Source: an uncultured Muribaculaceae bacterium | Lineage (GTDB): Bacteria > Bacteroidota > Bacteroidia > Bacteroidales > Muribaculaceae | Reading direction: 5' to 3' | Assembly: GCA_910587235.1 (NCBI GenBank) | Contig: CAJUKD010000009.1 | Coordinates: 1-64,000, forward strand | Length of the DNA stretch: 64,000 bases | Shown here: piece after piece, positions 9,116 through 16,598 of the stretch | Position numbering within the stretch: the stretch's first letter is position 1 | Layout: every line of letters starts with the position of its first letter | Notes under the pieces: model-generated | Database searches by the model: none | Seen by the model: the letters and a program-made list of their open reading frames with translations, nothing else | Told to the model about the DNA's origin: nothing | Position numbers and translations under genes: made by a program

Positions 9116-9603
9116 TTGTCGTTGTAGCAGTCTTTATTCCATCTTGCTATATTATTTTCTATATAATCCGCTATTTTATTGCCATCCGATGCACCTCTTA
9201 TCAGATGGTCATGATAACGGCTTTGCCATTGAAATACAAGTTTATTACGTCCGGCATAGCGCGAAACAGCACCTTTAAACATGTTGATATAACGGCTCAA
9301 CGCAGGGACGTGCCGTGGCATGTCAGGATTACAACGCTGTGCCGGATTCGGTGTACGGATCTCGGCAGACAAAGCAGTAGTATTTTCATAATAATCAGAG
9401 TCAAGCGATTCCACTTCAATTATCGCATGTATATGGTTAGGCATGACAACATACATCGGAATCTTTATATGTTTATTATGTATCTGTGGATTTTTCAATT
9501 CATTATCCACGAAAAGTCCGATTTGCGACAAGTTCATCTGTCCATTGTGGATTTCACCGAAAAAATGCCTTTTACCTTCCGTACATATCGTGATAAAATA
9601 CAA
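9112..9603 (-). CDS. REP-associated tyrosine transposase (RAYT, IS200-like), probably inactivated near its start
   Basis: A 163-residue Y1 transposase of the RAYT type, an HUH nuclease expected to cut single-stranded palindromes. Motifs: YFITICTEGKRHFFGEI near the N-terminus, the HUH motif in MPNHIHAII, FQWQSRYHDHLIR, and the catalytic-tyrosine context KIADYIENNIARW. In this form it must start at a TTG. The same frame runs back to an ATG at 9657 with a homologous N-terminus (RKTPRASWISYNEG), but codon 3 is TAA (9649-9651), a nonsense mutation. A copy of the cognate palindrome (9303-9325) lies inside the coding sequence and is translated as PDMPRHVPA. It is probably a recent pseudogene, or translated from the TTG. 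Confidence 0.72.
   Translation of the reverse strand: MYFITICTEGKRHFFGEIHNGQMNLSQIGLFVDNELKNPQIHNKHIKIPMYVVMPNHIHAIIEVESLDSDYYENTTALSAEIRTPNPAQRCNPDMPRHVPALSRYINMFKGAVSRYAGRNKLVFQWQSRYHDHLIRGASDGNKIADYIENNIARWNKDCYNDK
9303..9325. repeat. REP-like palindrome, copy 5, inside the RAYT gene
   Basis: CAGGGACGTGCCGTGGCATGTC lies in frame within the transposase and keeps the reading frame open. One arm position is not complementary. Confidence 0.85.
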
Positions 9604-9682
9604 TCCTTCATTATACGAAATCCAGGAGGCTCGCGGCGTTTTTCTATATTAAGCCATATTCTTTGAAAATTAAACAGATATG

Positions 9683-9690
9683 CAAATATA
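9683..9690 (-). promoter_or_regulatory. -7 promoter element of the RAYT gene
   Basis: On the minus strand TATATTTG matches TAnnTTTG, 25 nt upstream of the ancestral ATG at 9657. Confidence 0.5.
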
Positions 9691-9865
9691 CGGACAAGCC
9701 GAGTGTAATAGCAAATTTTTATACCTTGTTTGTCGCTGCAAACTTAAGGTTTATTTGATTTTGCCGCTAATTACCCTCATACGCAAGCTACCATGTCACG
9801 AAATTCAGATATACATTCAGCCTCTTTATCACAATAAATAATACCGGAACTAATAATTACAGAAC

Positions 9866-9888
9866 GTAGGGACATGCCGTGGCATGTC
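9866..9888. repeat. REP-like palindrome, copy 6
   Basis: GTAGGGACATGCCGTGGCATGTC. It forms an inverted pair with copy 7 at 9932, about 44 bp apart, a BIME-like arrangement. Confidence 0.85.
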
Positions 9889-9931
9889 TTGCAATGCGGC
9901 CTGCATAAGGGAGCGCTCGGAGAGCAATTCC

Positions 9932-9954
9932 GACGTGCCACGGCACGTCCCTAC
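9932..9954. repeat. REP-like palindrome, copy 7
   Basis: GACGTGCCACGGCACGTC plus CCTAC, opposite in orientation to copy 6. Apart from the RAYT promoter, copies 6 and 7 and the pckA terminator, I see nothing in 9690-10057. Confidence 0.85.
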
Positions 9955-9994
9955 GTGAGGGAAAAACATCTTGCTGCGACGTCAGGAACGGTAA

Positions 9995-10034
9995 TGAAAA
10001 AAGGCGGTGCGTCCTGAATCGGACACACCGCCTT
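9995..10034 (-). terminator. Rho-independent terminator of pckA
   Basis: Read on the minus strand, AAGGCGGTG pairs with CACCGCCTT with an extended inner stem (GTCC/GGAC), followed by TTTTTT. It lies 24 bp beyond the pckA stop. Confidence 0.85.
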
Positions 10035-10057
10035 GTAAGGGGTATATGCGGGTCGGC

Positions 10058-11701
10058 TTAGAGCTGGGGACCTGCGGCAACGAGAGCCTTGCCGGCTTCG
10101 TTGTTTTCGTATTTCTTGAAGTTCTTGATGAAGCGTTCTGCCAGATCCTTAGCCTTGACATCCCACTGTGCGGCATCGGTATATGTGTCGCGGGGGTCGA
10201 GGATGTTGGTGTCCACGCCGGGAAGCTCGGTAGGAATCTCGAAGTTGAAGATGGGGAGCTTCTTGGTGGGAGCTTTCAGGATAGCGCCGTCGAGGATAGC
10301 GTCGATGATGCCGCGGGTGTCGCGGATGGAGATACGCTTGCCTGTACCGTTCCAGCCGGTGTTCACCAGATAAGCCTTTGCTCCGGATTCCTGCATACGC
10401 TTAACCAGCTCTTCGGCATACTTGGTGGGGTGCAGTTCGAGGAATGCCTGACCGAAGCAAGCCGAGAAAGTGGGAGTAGGCTCGGTGATGCCGCGTTCTG
10501 TACCGGCGAGCTTGGCGGTGAAGCCGGAGAGGAAGTAGTACTTCGTCTGCTCGGGAGTCAGAATCGAAACGGGAGGCAGCACGCCGAATGCGTCGGCCGA
10601 CAGGAAGATCACATTCTTGGCAGCGGGACCTGCGGAGATGGGACGAACGATGTTCTTGATGTGGTCGATGGGATAGGACACACGGGTGTTCTCAGTAACG
10701 CTCTTGTCGGCGAAATCGATCTTGGCGGCAGCGTCTACGGTCACGTTCTCAAGCAGAGCGTCGCGACGGATGGCGTTGTAGATGTCGGGTTCCGATTCCT
10801 TGTCGAGGTTGATGACCTTGGCATAGCAGCCACCTTCGAAGTTGAACACGCCATTGTCGTCCCAGCCGTGTTCGTCGTCGCCGATAAGCAGGCGCTTGGG
10901 ATCGGTCGAAAGAGTGGTTTTACCTGTGCCGGAAAGGCCGAAGAAGATAGCGGTGTTCTTGCCTTCGAGGTCGGTGTTGGCCGAGCAGTGCATCGAAGCG
11001 ATGCCCTTCAGGGGAAGGAAGTAGTTCATCATCGAGAACATACCTTTCTTCATTTCGCCACCGTACCAGGTGTTGATGATAACCTGTTCGCGTGAGGTGA
11101 TGTTGAACACAACGGCTGTTTCGCTGTTGAGGCCGAGTTCCTTGAAGTTGGTCAGCTTAGCCTTGGAAGCGTTGTATACGATGAAGTCGGGGGTGAAGTC
11201 CTTGAGTTCTTCGGCTGTGGGGCGGATAAACATGTTGGTCACGAAGTGAGCCTGCCATGCCACTTCCATGATGAAGCGCACTGCCATGCGGGTATCCTTG
11301 TTGGCGCCGCAGAAGCCGTCGACAACGAAGAGGCGCTTGTCGGAGAGTTCTTCCACTGCAAGTTCCTTGCAGGCTTTCCATGCTTCTTCGGTAGCGGGCT
11401 TGTTATCGTTCTTGTACTCCTCGGTGGTCCACCATACGGTGTTCTTGGAGTTTTCATCCATAACGATGAATTTGTCCTTGGGCGAACGGCCGGTATATAC
11501 ACCGGTCATCACGTTGACAGCACCGAGTTCGGTTTCAACGCCACGCTCGAAGCCTTCGAGTGAAGGAAGGGTTTCCAGCTTGAAAAGTTCGTCGTAAGAG
11601 GGATTGTAAAGGACTTCTGTAGTGCCTTTGATGCCGTATTTAGCCAGATCCTGCTTGATGCCGGCGATACGGTCTTTCTTGATTTCTTCAATGTTGCTCA
11701 T
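10058..11701 (-). CDS. pckA: Phosphoenolpyruvate carboxykinase (ATP)
   Basis: A 547-residue cytosolic enzyme interconverting oxaloacetate plus ATP and phosphoenolpyruvate plus CO2. In gut Bacteroidales it typically runs toward oxaloacetate in the succinate/propionate fermentation route. Motifs: GEMKKGMFSMMNY, the P-loop FFGLSGTGKTTLS, metal-binding LIGDDEHGWDD, SADAFGVLPPVS, and NTGWNGTGKRI. The start MSNIEEIKKD at 11701 is preferred; the frame extends 32 codons further, but that stretch overlaps the promoter (11785-11792). It is a single-gene unit with its own promoter and terminator. Confidence 0.96.
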   Translation of the reverse strand: MSNIEEIKKDRIAGIKQDLAKYGIKGTTEVLYNPSYDELFKLETLPSLEGFERGVETELGAVNVMTGVYTGRSPKDKFIVMDENSKNTVWWTTEEYKNDNKPATEEAWKACKELAVEELSDKRLFVVDGFCGANKDTRMAVRFIMEVAWQAHFVTNMFIRPTAEELKDFTPDFIVYNASKAKLTNFKELGLNSETAVVFNITSREQVIINTWYGGEMKKGMFSMMNYFLPLKGIASMHCSANTDLEGKNTAIFFGLSGTGKTTLSTDPKRLLIGDDEHGWDDNGVFNFEGGCYAKVINLDKESEPDIYNAIRRDALLENVTVDAAAKIDFADKSVTENTRVSYPIDHIKNIVRPISAGPAAKNVIFLSADAFGVLPPVSILTPEQTKYYFLSGFTAKLAGTERGITEPTPTFSACFGQAFLELHPTKYAEELVKRMQESGAKAYLVNTGWNGTGKRISIRDTRGIIDAILDGAILKAPTKKLPIFNFEIPTELPGVDTNILDPRDTYTDAAQWDVKAKDLAERFIKNFKKYENNEAGKALVAAGPQL

Positions 11702-11784
11702 TGTCTTGAAAAAATATAATGGTTTGATTATATGTCGGATGTATTGAAAACCTGAGGCGCTGCCTGCGCCTTGTAATCCGAGTG

Positions 11785-11792
11785 CAAAGATA
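11785..11792 (-). promoter_or_regulatory. -7 promoter element of pckA
   Basis: Minus-strand TATCTTTG, a perfect TAnnTTTG match, about 84 nt upstream of the pckA ATG. Confidence 0.65.
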
Positions 11793-11870
11793 CGCAATAT
11801 TTTGTAAGCTCTGCTGTTTAAAGAAAAATTTCTTTATTAATAAAATTTAAAGCGGCGGATTCGTCGCGGA

Positions 11871-11912
11871 AGCAGTCATGGCACCCGCTGCAGCACAGGT
11901 GCCATGACTGCT
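11871..11912. terminator. Perfect 15-bp hairpin between tcdA and pckA
   Basis: AGCAGTCATGGCACC and its exact complement flank a 12-nt loop. Plus-strand reading gives a short T run five bases later, but no plus-strand gene precedes it. It may instead stop leftward tcdA transcription before the pckA promoter. It could also be an operator. Confidence 0.5.
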
Positions 11913-12061
11913 CCATGTTTTTTGCGCATTGCTTTTATGTCGCTCCGCCGCCGGCGATTTCAGCCGTCCGGTAATGCGGAATTTCGATTCCCGCGAAGCG
12001 CCGTGCGCGTCTTTGTCATAGTTTCCATCTGCAGATATAACGCGGCTCCGGCGACGAAAGT

Positions 12062-12853
12062 TCAGTTCTCCGCGGCGGGTGCGGTACGGCCGTAGATATC
12101 GGCCACGACAAGTCCGGCCAAGGTGAAACCGAAAATGGCTGTGGTGTGGGCGAAAGTGCCTGACGGCGCAGCCTTAGGCGGCACGGCGGAATCAGTCGCT
12201 TCCGCTTCGAGCGCCATACGGTTCACAAGCCGTTCGGGGCTGTAGACACATGAAAACTTCCTTTGCGGCCATACTCTCGAGCGGCGGAAACGCGTGCGCA
12301 GGGCGCGCGCCAGCGGACAGCCTTCGACGCGTCCGAACTCAGCAGTGCCTATAAGCGCCGGATTGATCTTCAGTGCCGCGCCCATCGAGGCATAGAAAGC
12401 GCGACGGGGAGCTGTGGCCGGATCGGTGCAGCGCAGTATCAGATCAGCCTTGCACGCCAGAGAATCGATGGCATCGATGGCATAATCATAATCCTCAATG
12501 CCGAACGACGCGCCGTTCTCAGGTGTATAAAGAGCACGGATAGCCCGGACATCGGCCGCAGGATTGATTTCGAGAAGACGGCGACGCAGAACCTCCGTCT
12601 TGGCCTGACCGACAGTGGCGGTGGTGGCCGGTAGCTGGCGGTTGATGTTGGAAGCCGCCACATCGTCGCAGTCGACCATTGTAAGCGCACCCACTCCGGA
12701 ACGTACAAGACTCTCGGCACACCACGACCCTACCCCGCCGACGCCGAATAATATTACGCGCGTACGCGAAAGTACATCCATCATCTCCGGGCCGGCGGCA
12801 AGCGCCAGACGCCCGAAAATCAATTCACGTGTCCATTCTTTTCTTTCACTCAT
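12062..12853 (-). CDS. tcdA: tRNA threonylcarbamoyladenosine dehydratase (TcdA, ThiF/E1-like)
   Basis: A 263-residue cytosolic enzyme predicted to cyclise t6A37 of tRNA to ct6A using ATP. The nucleotide-binding GVGGVGSW is at about residues 36-43, followed by VDCDDVAASNINRQ, the E1-like adenylation motif. Length is typical for TcdA. It stands alone, with a 400-bp AT-rich gap upstream and a strong hairpin downstream. MoeB/ThiF paralogues are the alternative, but they are usually longer or lie in cofactor operons. Confidence 0.88.
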   Translation of the reverse strand: MSERKEWTRELIFGRLALAAGPEMMDVLSRTRVILFGVGGVGSWCAESLVRSGVGALTMVDCDDVAASNINRQLPATTATVGQAKTEVLRRRLLEINPAADVRAIRALYTPENGASFGIEDYDYAIDAIDSLACKADLILRCTDPATAPRRAFYASMGAALKINPALIGTAEFGRVEGCPLARALRTRFRRSRVWPQRKFSCVYSPERLVNRMALEAEATDSAVPPKAAPSGTFAHTTAIFGFTLAGLVVADIYGRTAPAAEN

Positions 12854-12879
12854 ACTGTCATTTCGTTACTTTTAGTTTC

Positions 12880-13197
12880 AAAATGTCGCTTCACAAAACG
12901 AAAATCCGTTGATACAGCCTTTTTCGCCTTTCACGTAAACTACTGATTAATAAAAGCTTCGAATTTTAAAAATTTTACAATATATCGCACATTATCAGCT
13001 TGGCGAGTTAATAAAAACGCATTTCCGACAATAATTTTTCAACAGGAGGGGTTTGAAATTACAAATTTTAATTAAAAAGCCTTTTCAGAGGCTGTTTTTG
13101 TTAAAATATAAAGTACCCCCCCCCCCATCAGTTCTAAATTTTTGTTAACAACCTCGTTTTTTTAGTCAAATTGTTTTCTCAATTCAGAATGCCGACG
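12880..13197. other. AT-rich intergenic region with a poly-C tract
   Basis: No gene is visible. The region is rich in A and T and contains an 11-C run (13116-13126). It ends at the promoter of the candidate small RNA. Confidence 0.5.
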
Positions 13198-13205
13198 TAT
13201 CTTTG
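13198..13205 (+). promoter_or_regulatory. -7 promoter element of a small RNA
   Basis: TATCTTTG on the plus strand with no plus-strand gene downstream; a terminator follows within 80 bp. Confidence 0.6.
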
Positions 13206-13211
13206 CAGTGT

Positions 13212-13280
13212 GTTTTTCATAGTATTAGATTAAGATAAAGGTTTAAAAGGAAAGCGTCGTTGTGAAACGATGCTTTTTTT
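13212..13280 (+). ncRNA. Candidate small non-coding RNA of about 70 nt
   Basis: A perfect -7 element (13198-13205) is followed by a short AT-rich stretch without a convincing open frame. An intrinsic terminator follows: AGCGTCGTT pairs with AACGATGCT around a 4-nt loop, then seven Ts. The unit ends 11 bp before the convergent M16 protease stop. I do not recognise it as a named RNA family. It could also act as the terminator of a leader whose gene has been lost. Confidence 0.5.
13251..13280 (+). terminator. Intrinsic terminator of the candidate small RNA
   Basis: Nine-pair stem (one G-U) at 13253-13261/13266-13274 followed by TTTTTTT. Confidence 0.75.
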
Positions 13281-13290
13281 ATACCCTTTT

Positions 13291-14559
13291 TTAAGTGTTT
13301 TCGGGAATGTAATCAAGGCGGACCGATGGTGTTTCAAAGAAAAGTTTCCGGGCCGTGCGGGTCACGTCGGCGACAGTAGTCAGACGTTGGCGGGCGACCG
13401 TTTCGTTGATATCCTCTCCATGGATTTCGGCGGTGGCGAGGCTCTGCGCAAGATTCAGATAAGAAAGACTGGAGAGGCGGAAAGTAGCCTCGAAGCGGTT
13501 GAACGTACGCTCAAGTTCGCGCAGGCTGAGTCCGCCATCAACGGCAAGCGTACGAGCCTGCTCCAACATGGCTTCGGCAGCAGCATCGCGGCCGGCGGCA
13601 TCGGTGCCGGGAGCCAGAGAAGCTGTCAGCAGAAGCATGCCTTCGTGCTCACATCCTATGATGGATGCGTCGGCGGCAGCGAAAAGTCCGTCGCCGCCGG
13701 CAACGAGGCGTCGGTAGAAACGGCTGGAACGTCCCGCCCCCAGAATATCGGTAATGGTATCGGCGGCGAAATAATCCGGAGTCCCGTACGCATCCATAGG
13801 AAAAGCGATAACCACCATGGGCTGAGGAACACGCCCCGTCATGACCTCGCGGACATCGGCGCGTGGAAATTCAGGCGCCGGCATCGATCGCGGCGCCACA
13901 TCGCGGCGGGGAATATCGCCGAACCAGTCCTCCGCCAGACGGCGGACATCGCCGGCGGCGACATTGCCTGTCACAGCCAGCACGGCGTTGTTCGGGGCAT
14001 AGTGGTCGTAAAACCAACGGCGCACATCCTCCGTCCCGACCGCAGCTATATGATCTGGCGTCAGGCCTATGACAGGCCATGAATAAGGGTGTCGACCGCC
14101 GTAGACCAGCGCGCGAAGGCGGTGCATCATATCGCCGTACGGACGATTGAGGCACTGTTGTTTGAATTCCTCTATTACCACCGAGCGCTGCACCTCCAGA
14201 GCACGGCCGCCGAAATCGAGGGCAAGCATGCGGTCGCTTTCGAGATGAAAAGCCGTAGCCACATTCTGCGCCAGCACCACATCATAGAAATTGGTGAAAT
14301 CACTGCCCGTCCATGCGTTTGAACTGCCGCCGGCCGACTCAAGTTCGGCATCGAAATCGGCCACATTGGCCGACCCGCCGAACATCAGATGCTCGAACAG
14401 GTGCGCCATACCCGTCAGCTCGGGACTTTCGTCGCGCGCTCCGGTGTCATAAAGAACGTCGACAGCCGCCATGGCCGTCGACGTATCAGTGGAATATACT
14501 ACCCGCAGACCGTTGTCGAGCGTGAAGCGGCCTACAGGTATTTCTGCCTTGGTGCCCAT
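13291..14559 (-). CDS. M16 family zinc peptidase (pitrilysin-like)
   Basis: A 422-residue single-unit M16 peptidase. The inverted zinc motif HLFEH (HxxEH) is near residues 53-57 (GMAHLFEHLMFGG), and the distal glutamate is in the SVVIEEFKQQ segment, so it should be active. The C-terminal M16 domain includes ILGAGRSSRFYRRL. There is no signal peptide; a cytosolic or unassigned location is likely. Its ATG overlaps the TGA of the upstream cyclophilin gene by one base, so the two are translationally coupled. Confidence 0.88.
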   Translation of the reverse strand: MGTKAEIPVGRFTLDNGLRVVYSTDTSTAMAAVDVLYDTGARDESPELTGMAHLFEHLMFGGSANVADFDAELESAGGSSNAWTGSDFTNFYDVVLAQNVATAFHLESDRMLALDFGGRALEVQRSVVIEEFKQQCLNRPYGDMMHRLRALVYGGRHPYSWPVIGLTPDHIAAVGTEDVRRWFYDHYAPNNAVLAVTGNVAAGDVRRLAEDWFGDIPRRDVAPRSMPAPEFPRADVREVMTGRVPQPMVVIAFPMDAYGTPDYFAADTITDILGAGRSSRFYRRLVAGGDGLFAAADASIIGCEHEGMLLLTASLAPGTDAAGRDAAAEAMLEQARTLAVDGGLSLRELERTFNRFEATFRLSSLSYLNLAQSLATAEIHGEDINETVARQRLTTVADVTRTARKLFFETPSVRLDYIPENT

Positions 14560-15467
14560 CAGTCGTCGAGCACTTCGGTCGAAAGTATGCGTATGTCTTC
14601 TTTGGGACGGTCGCGGCCGTCGGTTGCGGCGGCCTCTATGCGGTCAACCACGTCCATACCGTCGACAACCTCACCGAACACGGTGTACTGTCCGTCAAGA
14701 TGCGGTGCTCCTCCGACCGTGGTGTATGCACGGCTCATTTCATCGGTCATAAGCACGGAATCCTTGGCCACGATGGCCTCGGTCTGCGCCACCAGCGAAT
14801 CCTGCATGGCCTTGAGGGCATCGAAATCGCCCCGCTGCTGGAGGTCGATGATTTCTGCGCGGTTCTTCATTGCCAGTTCGTTGAATACGGTCTGCATACG
14901 GCTACGGCGCAACTGGGCGGCTACGGCATCGAGCTGTCCGGGTTCCACACGCTTGCCGGTGACGATATAGAACTGCGAGCCTGACGAGCGGCGCATCGGG
15001 TTCACCTGATCGCCCTGACGGGCAGCGGCAAGCGCGCCGCGCTTGTGGAAATGCGCGGGAAAAACAATCTCGGCATCGACATTATAGCCGGGGCCTCCGG
15101 CGCCGAGCTGGCGGCCGGGAACGGCATCGCGGGAGTCGGGATCGCCGGCCTGGATCATGAATTCCTTGATCACGCGGTGGAAAAGCGTGCCGTCGTAGTA
15201 GCCTTGGCGGGCGAGTTTGAGAAAGTTGTCGCGATGGCGGGGAGTGTCGCCGTAAAGCAGCACGGTGATGTCGCCGGCCGAGGTGTGCACAAGCACACGT
15301 GCCGACGCTGTGTCGGGAGTTGCAGTGGTGGTTGACATGGAATCTTTTTCTGTCGTTTTGTCGCCTGCGGGATCGGCGGCGGCGCGGGCGCCGCACGAAG
15401 CGGTCATGACAGCCGCCGCAATCAGCGGCATCATCCGCAGGACGATGCGTTTGTAGTTTGTTGTCAT
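14559..15467 (-). CDS. Cyclophilin-type peptidyl-prolyl isomerase, lipoprotein
   Basis: A 302-residue envelope protein-folding catalyst. The N-terminus ends in a lipobox (AVMTASC), so it is probably a lipid-anchored periplasmic protein. Cyclophilin motifs are LFHRVIKEFMIQAGDPDS, SSGSQFYIVTG and QYTVFGEVVDGMDVVDRIE. A helical insertion of roughly 55 residues (about 180-235) splits the cyclophilin fold, as in many Bacteroidetes homologues. It is the middle gene of a three-gene leftward unit. Confidence 0.9.
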   Translation of the reverse strand: MTTNYKRIVLRMMPLIAAAVMTASCGARAAADPAGDKTTEKDSMSTTTATPDTASARVLVHTSAGDITVLLYGDTPRHRDNFLKLARQGYYDGTLFHRVIKEFMIQAGDPDSRDAVPGRQLGAGGPGYNVDAEIVFPAHFHKRGALAAARQGDQVNPMRRSSGSQFYIVTGKRVEPGQLDAVAAQLRRSRMQTVFNELAMKNRAEIIDLQQRGDFDALKAMQDSLVAQTEAIVAKDSVLMTDEMSRAYTTVGGAPHLDGQYTVFGEVVDGMDVVDRIEAAATDGRDRPKEDIRILSTEVLDD

Positions 15468-15475
15468 TTTTTCGT

Positions 15476-15859
15476 TTAAAAACTGTCGGAAGCCGGATAC
15501 AGGCGCTTGTAGATGCGTCTGAAATTATCATCGGAAGCGCTGAGGCGGCGGGCGTCGGCCACGCAGTCCTCACCGTAGAGTCCCGTCAGCAGGTCGGGAA
15601 GATAGCGGTGTTCGCGGTCCTTGTCGATAGTGGCGGCCACAAGGCGGCGCACCGGTTCGGCGAAACCGGCCGGGTCTATGGCGTGGAGATAGCGCGCGGC
15701 ACTGGCCAGAAACTGTCCGGACATATCGACGGCGATCATGTTCTCGATGACGGCGTCGATTTCGTCGGGCGATGACTGGCCCATGTGATTGGCCAGATAT
15801 TCATAGCTCAGCAGGCCGTCGGGATCGTTGCGGAGCGTCTTGATTTCGTCAGAAGTCAT
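15476..15859 (-). CDS. Hypothetical protein
   Basis: A 127-residue acidic, helical protein that I do not recognise. The start MTSDEIKTL at 15859 was chosen because the frame upstream crosses the promoter dyad. It lacks a signal peptide. It is the first gene of the unit with the cyclophilin and M16 genes (8-bp gap to the cyclophilin), so a link to protein quality control is possible but unproven. Confidence 0.6.
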   Translation of the reverse strand: MTSDEIKTLRNDPDGLLSYEYLANHMGQSSPDEIDAVIENMIAVDMSGQFLASAARYLHAIDPAGFAEPVRRLVAATIDKDREHRYLPDLLTGLYGEDCVADARRLSASDDNFRRIYKRLYPASDSF

Positions 15860-15917
15860 GTGTTTACTGTCAATAAATTTTGCTTTCGGCCGCAGCCGTA
15901 CAGACCGCAACCGAAAG

Positions 15918-15925
15918 CAAATATA
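15918..15925 (-). promoter_or_regulatory. -7 promoter element within a dyad
   Basis: Minus-strand TATATTTG drives the hypothetical/cyclophilin/M16 unit. It overlaps the right arm of an inverted repeat (CCGAAAGCAAA at 15911-15921, complement at 15879-15889), which could be an operator. Confidence 0.5.
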
Positions 15926-15952
15926 AGCACTTTCCGCGAAATAAGCAAACAC

Positions 15953-16597
15953 CTACTTCAGGCGCCGCCGGAGATACTCTATGACCATGTCGACAAGATC
16001 GCTCATCGGCAACAGGGAAGAATCGAGCGTGAGATCATAGCTGGTGGCATGCCCCCACTGCTTGTCGGTATAGAAATTGTAGTAGTTGGCGCGCAGCCGG
16101 TTCGTACGCTCGGCCATGGTGCGGGCGGCGTCGGCGTCGCGGCAGTCGCCGCGGCCGACAATGCGGCGCACACACTCCTCCATCGGAGCATGGACGAAGA
16201 TGCTGACCAGATTCGGCAGGTCGCGCAGCACATAATCGGCCGAACGGCCGACAATGACACAGGGCCGCTCGGCGGCAAGCTCGTGGATAAGGTCGCTCTG
16301 TGCCTTGTAGATGCTGTCGGAACTTATCGACGACGGGTCTGTGAACCAAGACATGGGATAATAACCCATGGCGAACGGTATAAGCCCCGAGATAAAGCGG
16401 GGGGCGCGCTCGTCGTTGCGTTCGAAATACTCGGGATTGAGCCCCGCTTTCTCGGCGGCACGGTGCAAAAGCTCCTTATCGTAGAAATCTATGCCGAGGC
16501 GTTCGGCCAGAGCATGGCCTAAGGCGCGGCCGCCGCTGCCGAAAGAGCGGCCGATAGTTATCACATATCTCTCGGGGAGCTGCGGATCGGTGAACAT
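15953..16597 (-). CDS. Cytidylate kinase-like family protein
   Basis: A 214-residue P-loop kinase-like protein. The N-terminal ITIGRSFGSGGRALG is the modified P-loop of the cytidylate-kinase-like family; FYDKELL and CVIVGRSADYVL follow. The phosphate acceptor is unknown, and this is not the housekeeping Cmk. I prefer the ATG at 16597, just after the stop of the upstream GH57 gene. A GTG at 16618 would add seven residues overlapping that gene. Position suggests co-transcription with the glycogen genes, but no functional link is evident. Confidence 0.78.
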   Translation of the reverse strand: MFTDPQLPERYVITIGRSFGSGGRALGHALAERLGIDFYDKELLHRAAEKAGLNPEYFERNDERAPRFISGLIPFAMGYYPMSWFTDPSSISSDSIYKAQSDLIHELAAERPCVIVGRSADYVLRDLPNLVSIFVHAPMEECVRRIVGRGDCRDADAARTMAERTNRLRANYYNFYTDKQWGHATSYDLTLDSSLLPMSDLVDMVIEYLRRRLK

Positions 16598-16598
16598 G

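Noticed and set aside
9303..9325. Operator inside the RAYT gene
   Set aside because: The same palindrome occurs 15 more times, mostly far from promoters, so a repeat copy is the simpler reading.
9010..9666. Plus-strand frame of 218 codons
   Set aside because: Antisense to the RAYT gene, which has HUH and catalytic-tyrosine motifs.
10007..11095. Plus-strand open frame of 362 codons
   Set aside because: Antisense to pckA, with a Gly/Val-rich translation and no family features.
13270..14082. Plus-strand frame of 270 codons beginning in the small RNA terminator
   Set aside because: Antisense to the M16 peptidase with its intact HxxEH motif, and it starts inside a terminator hairpin.
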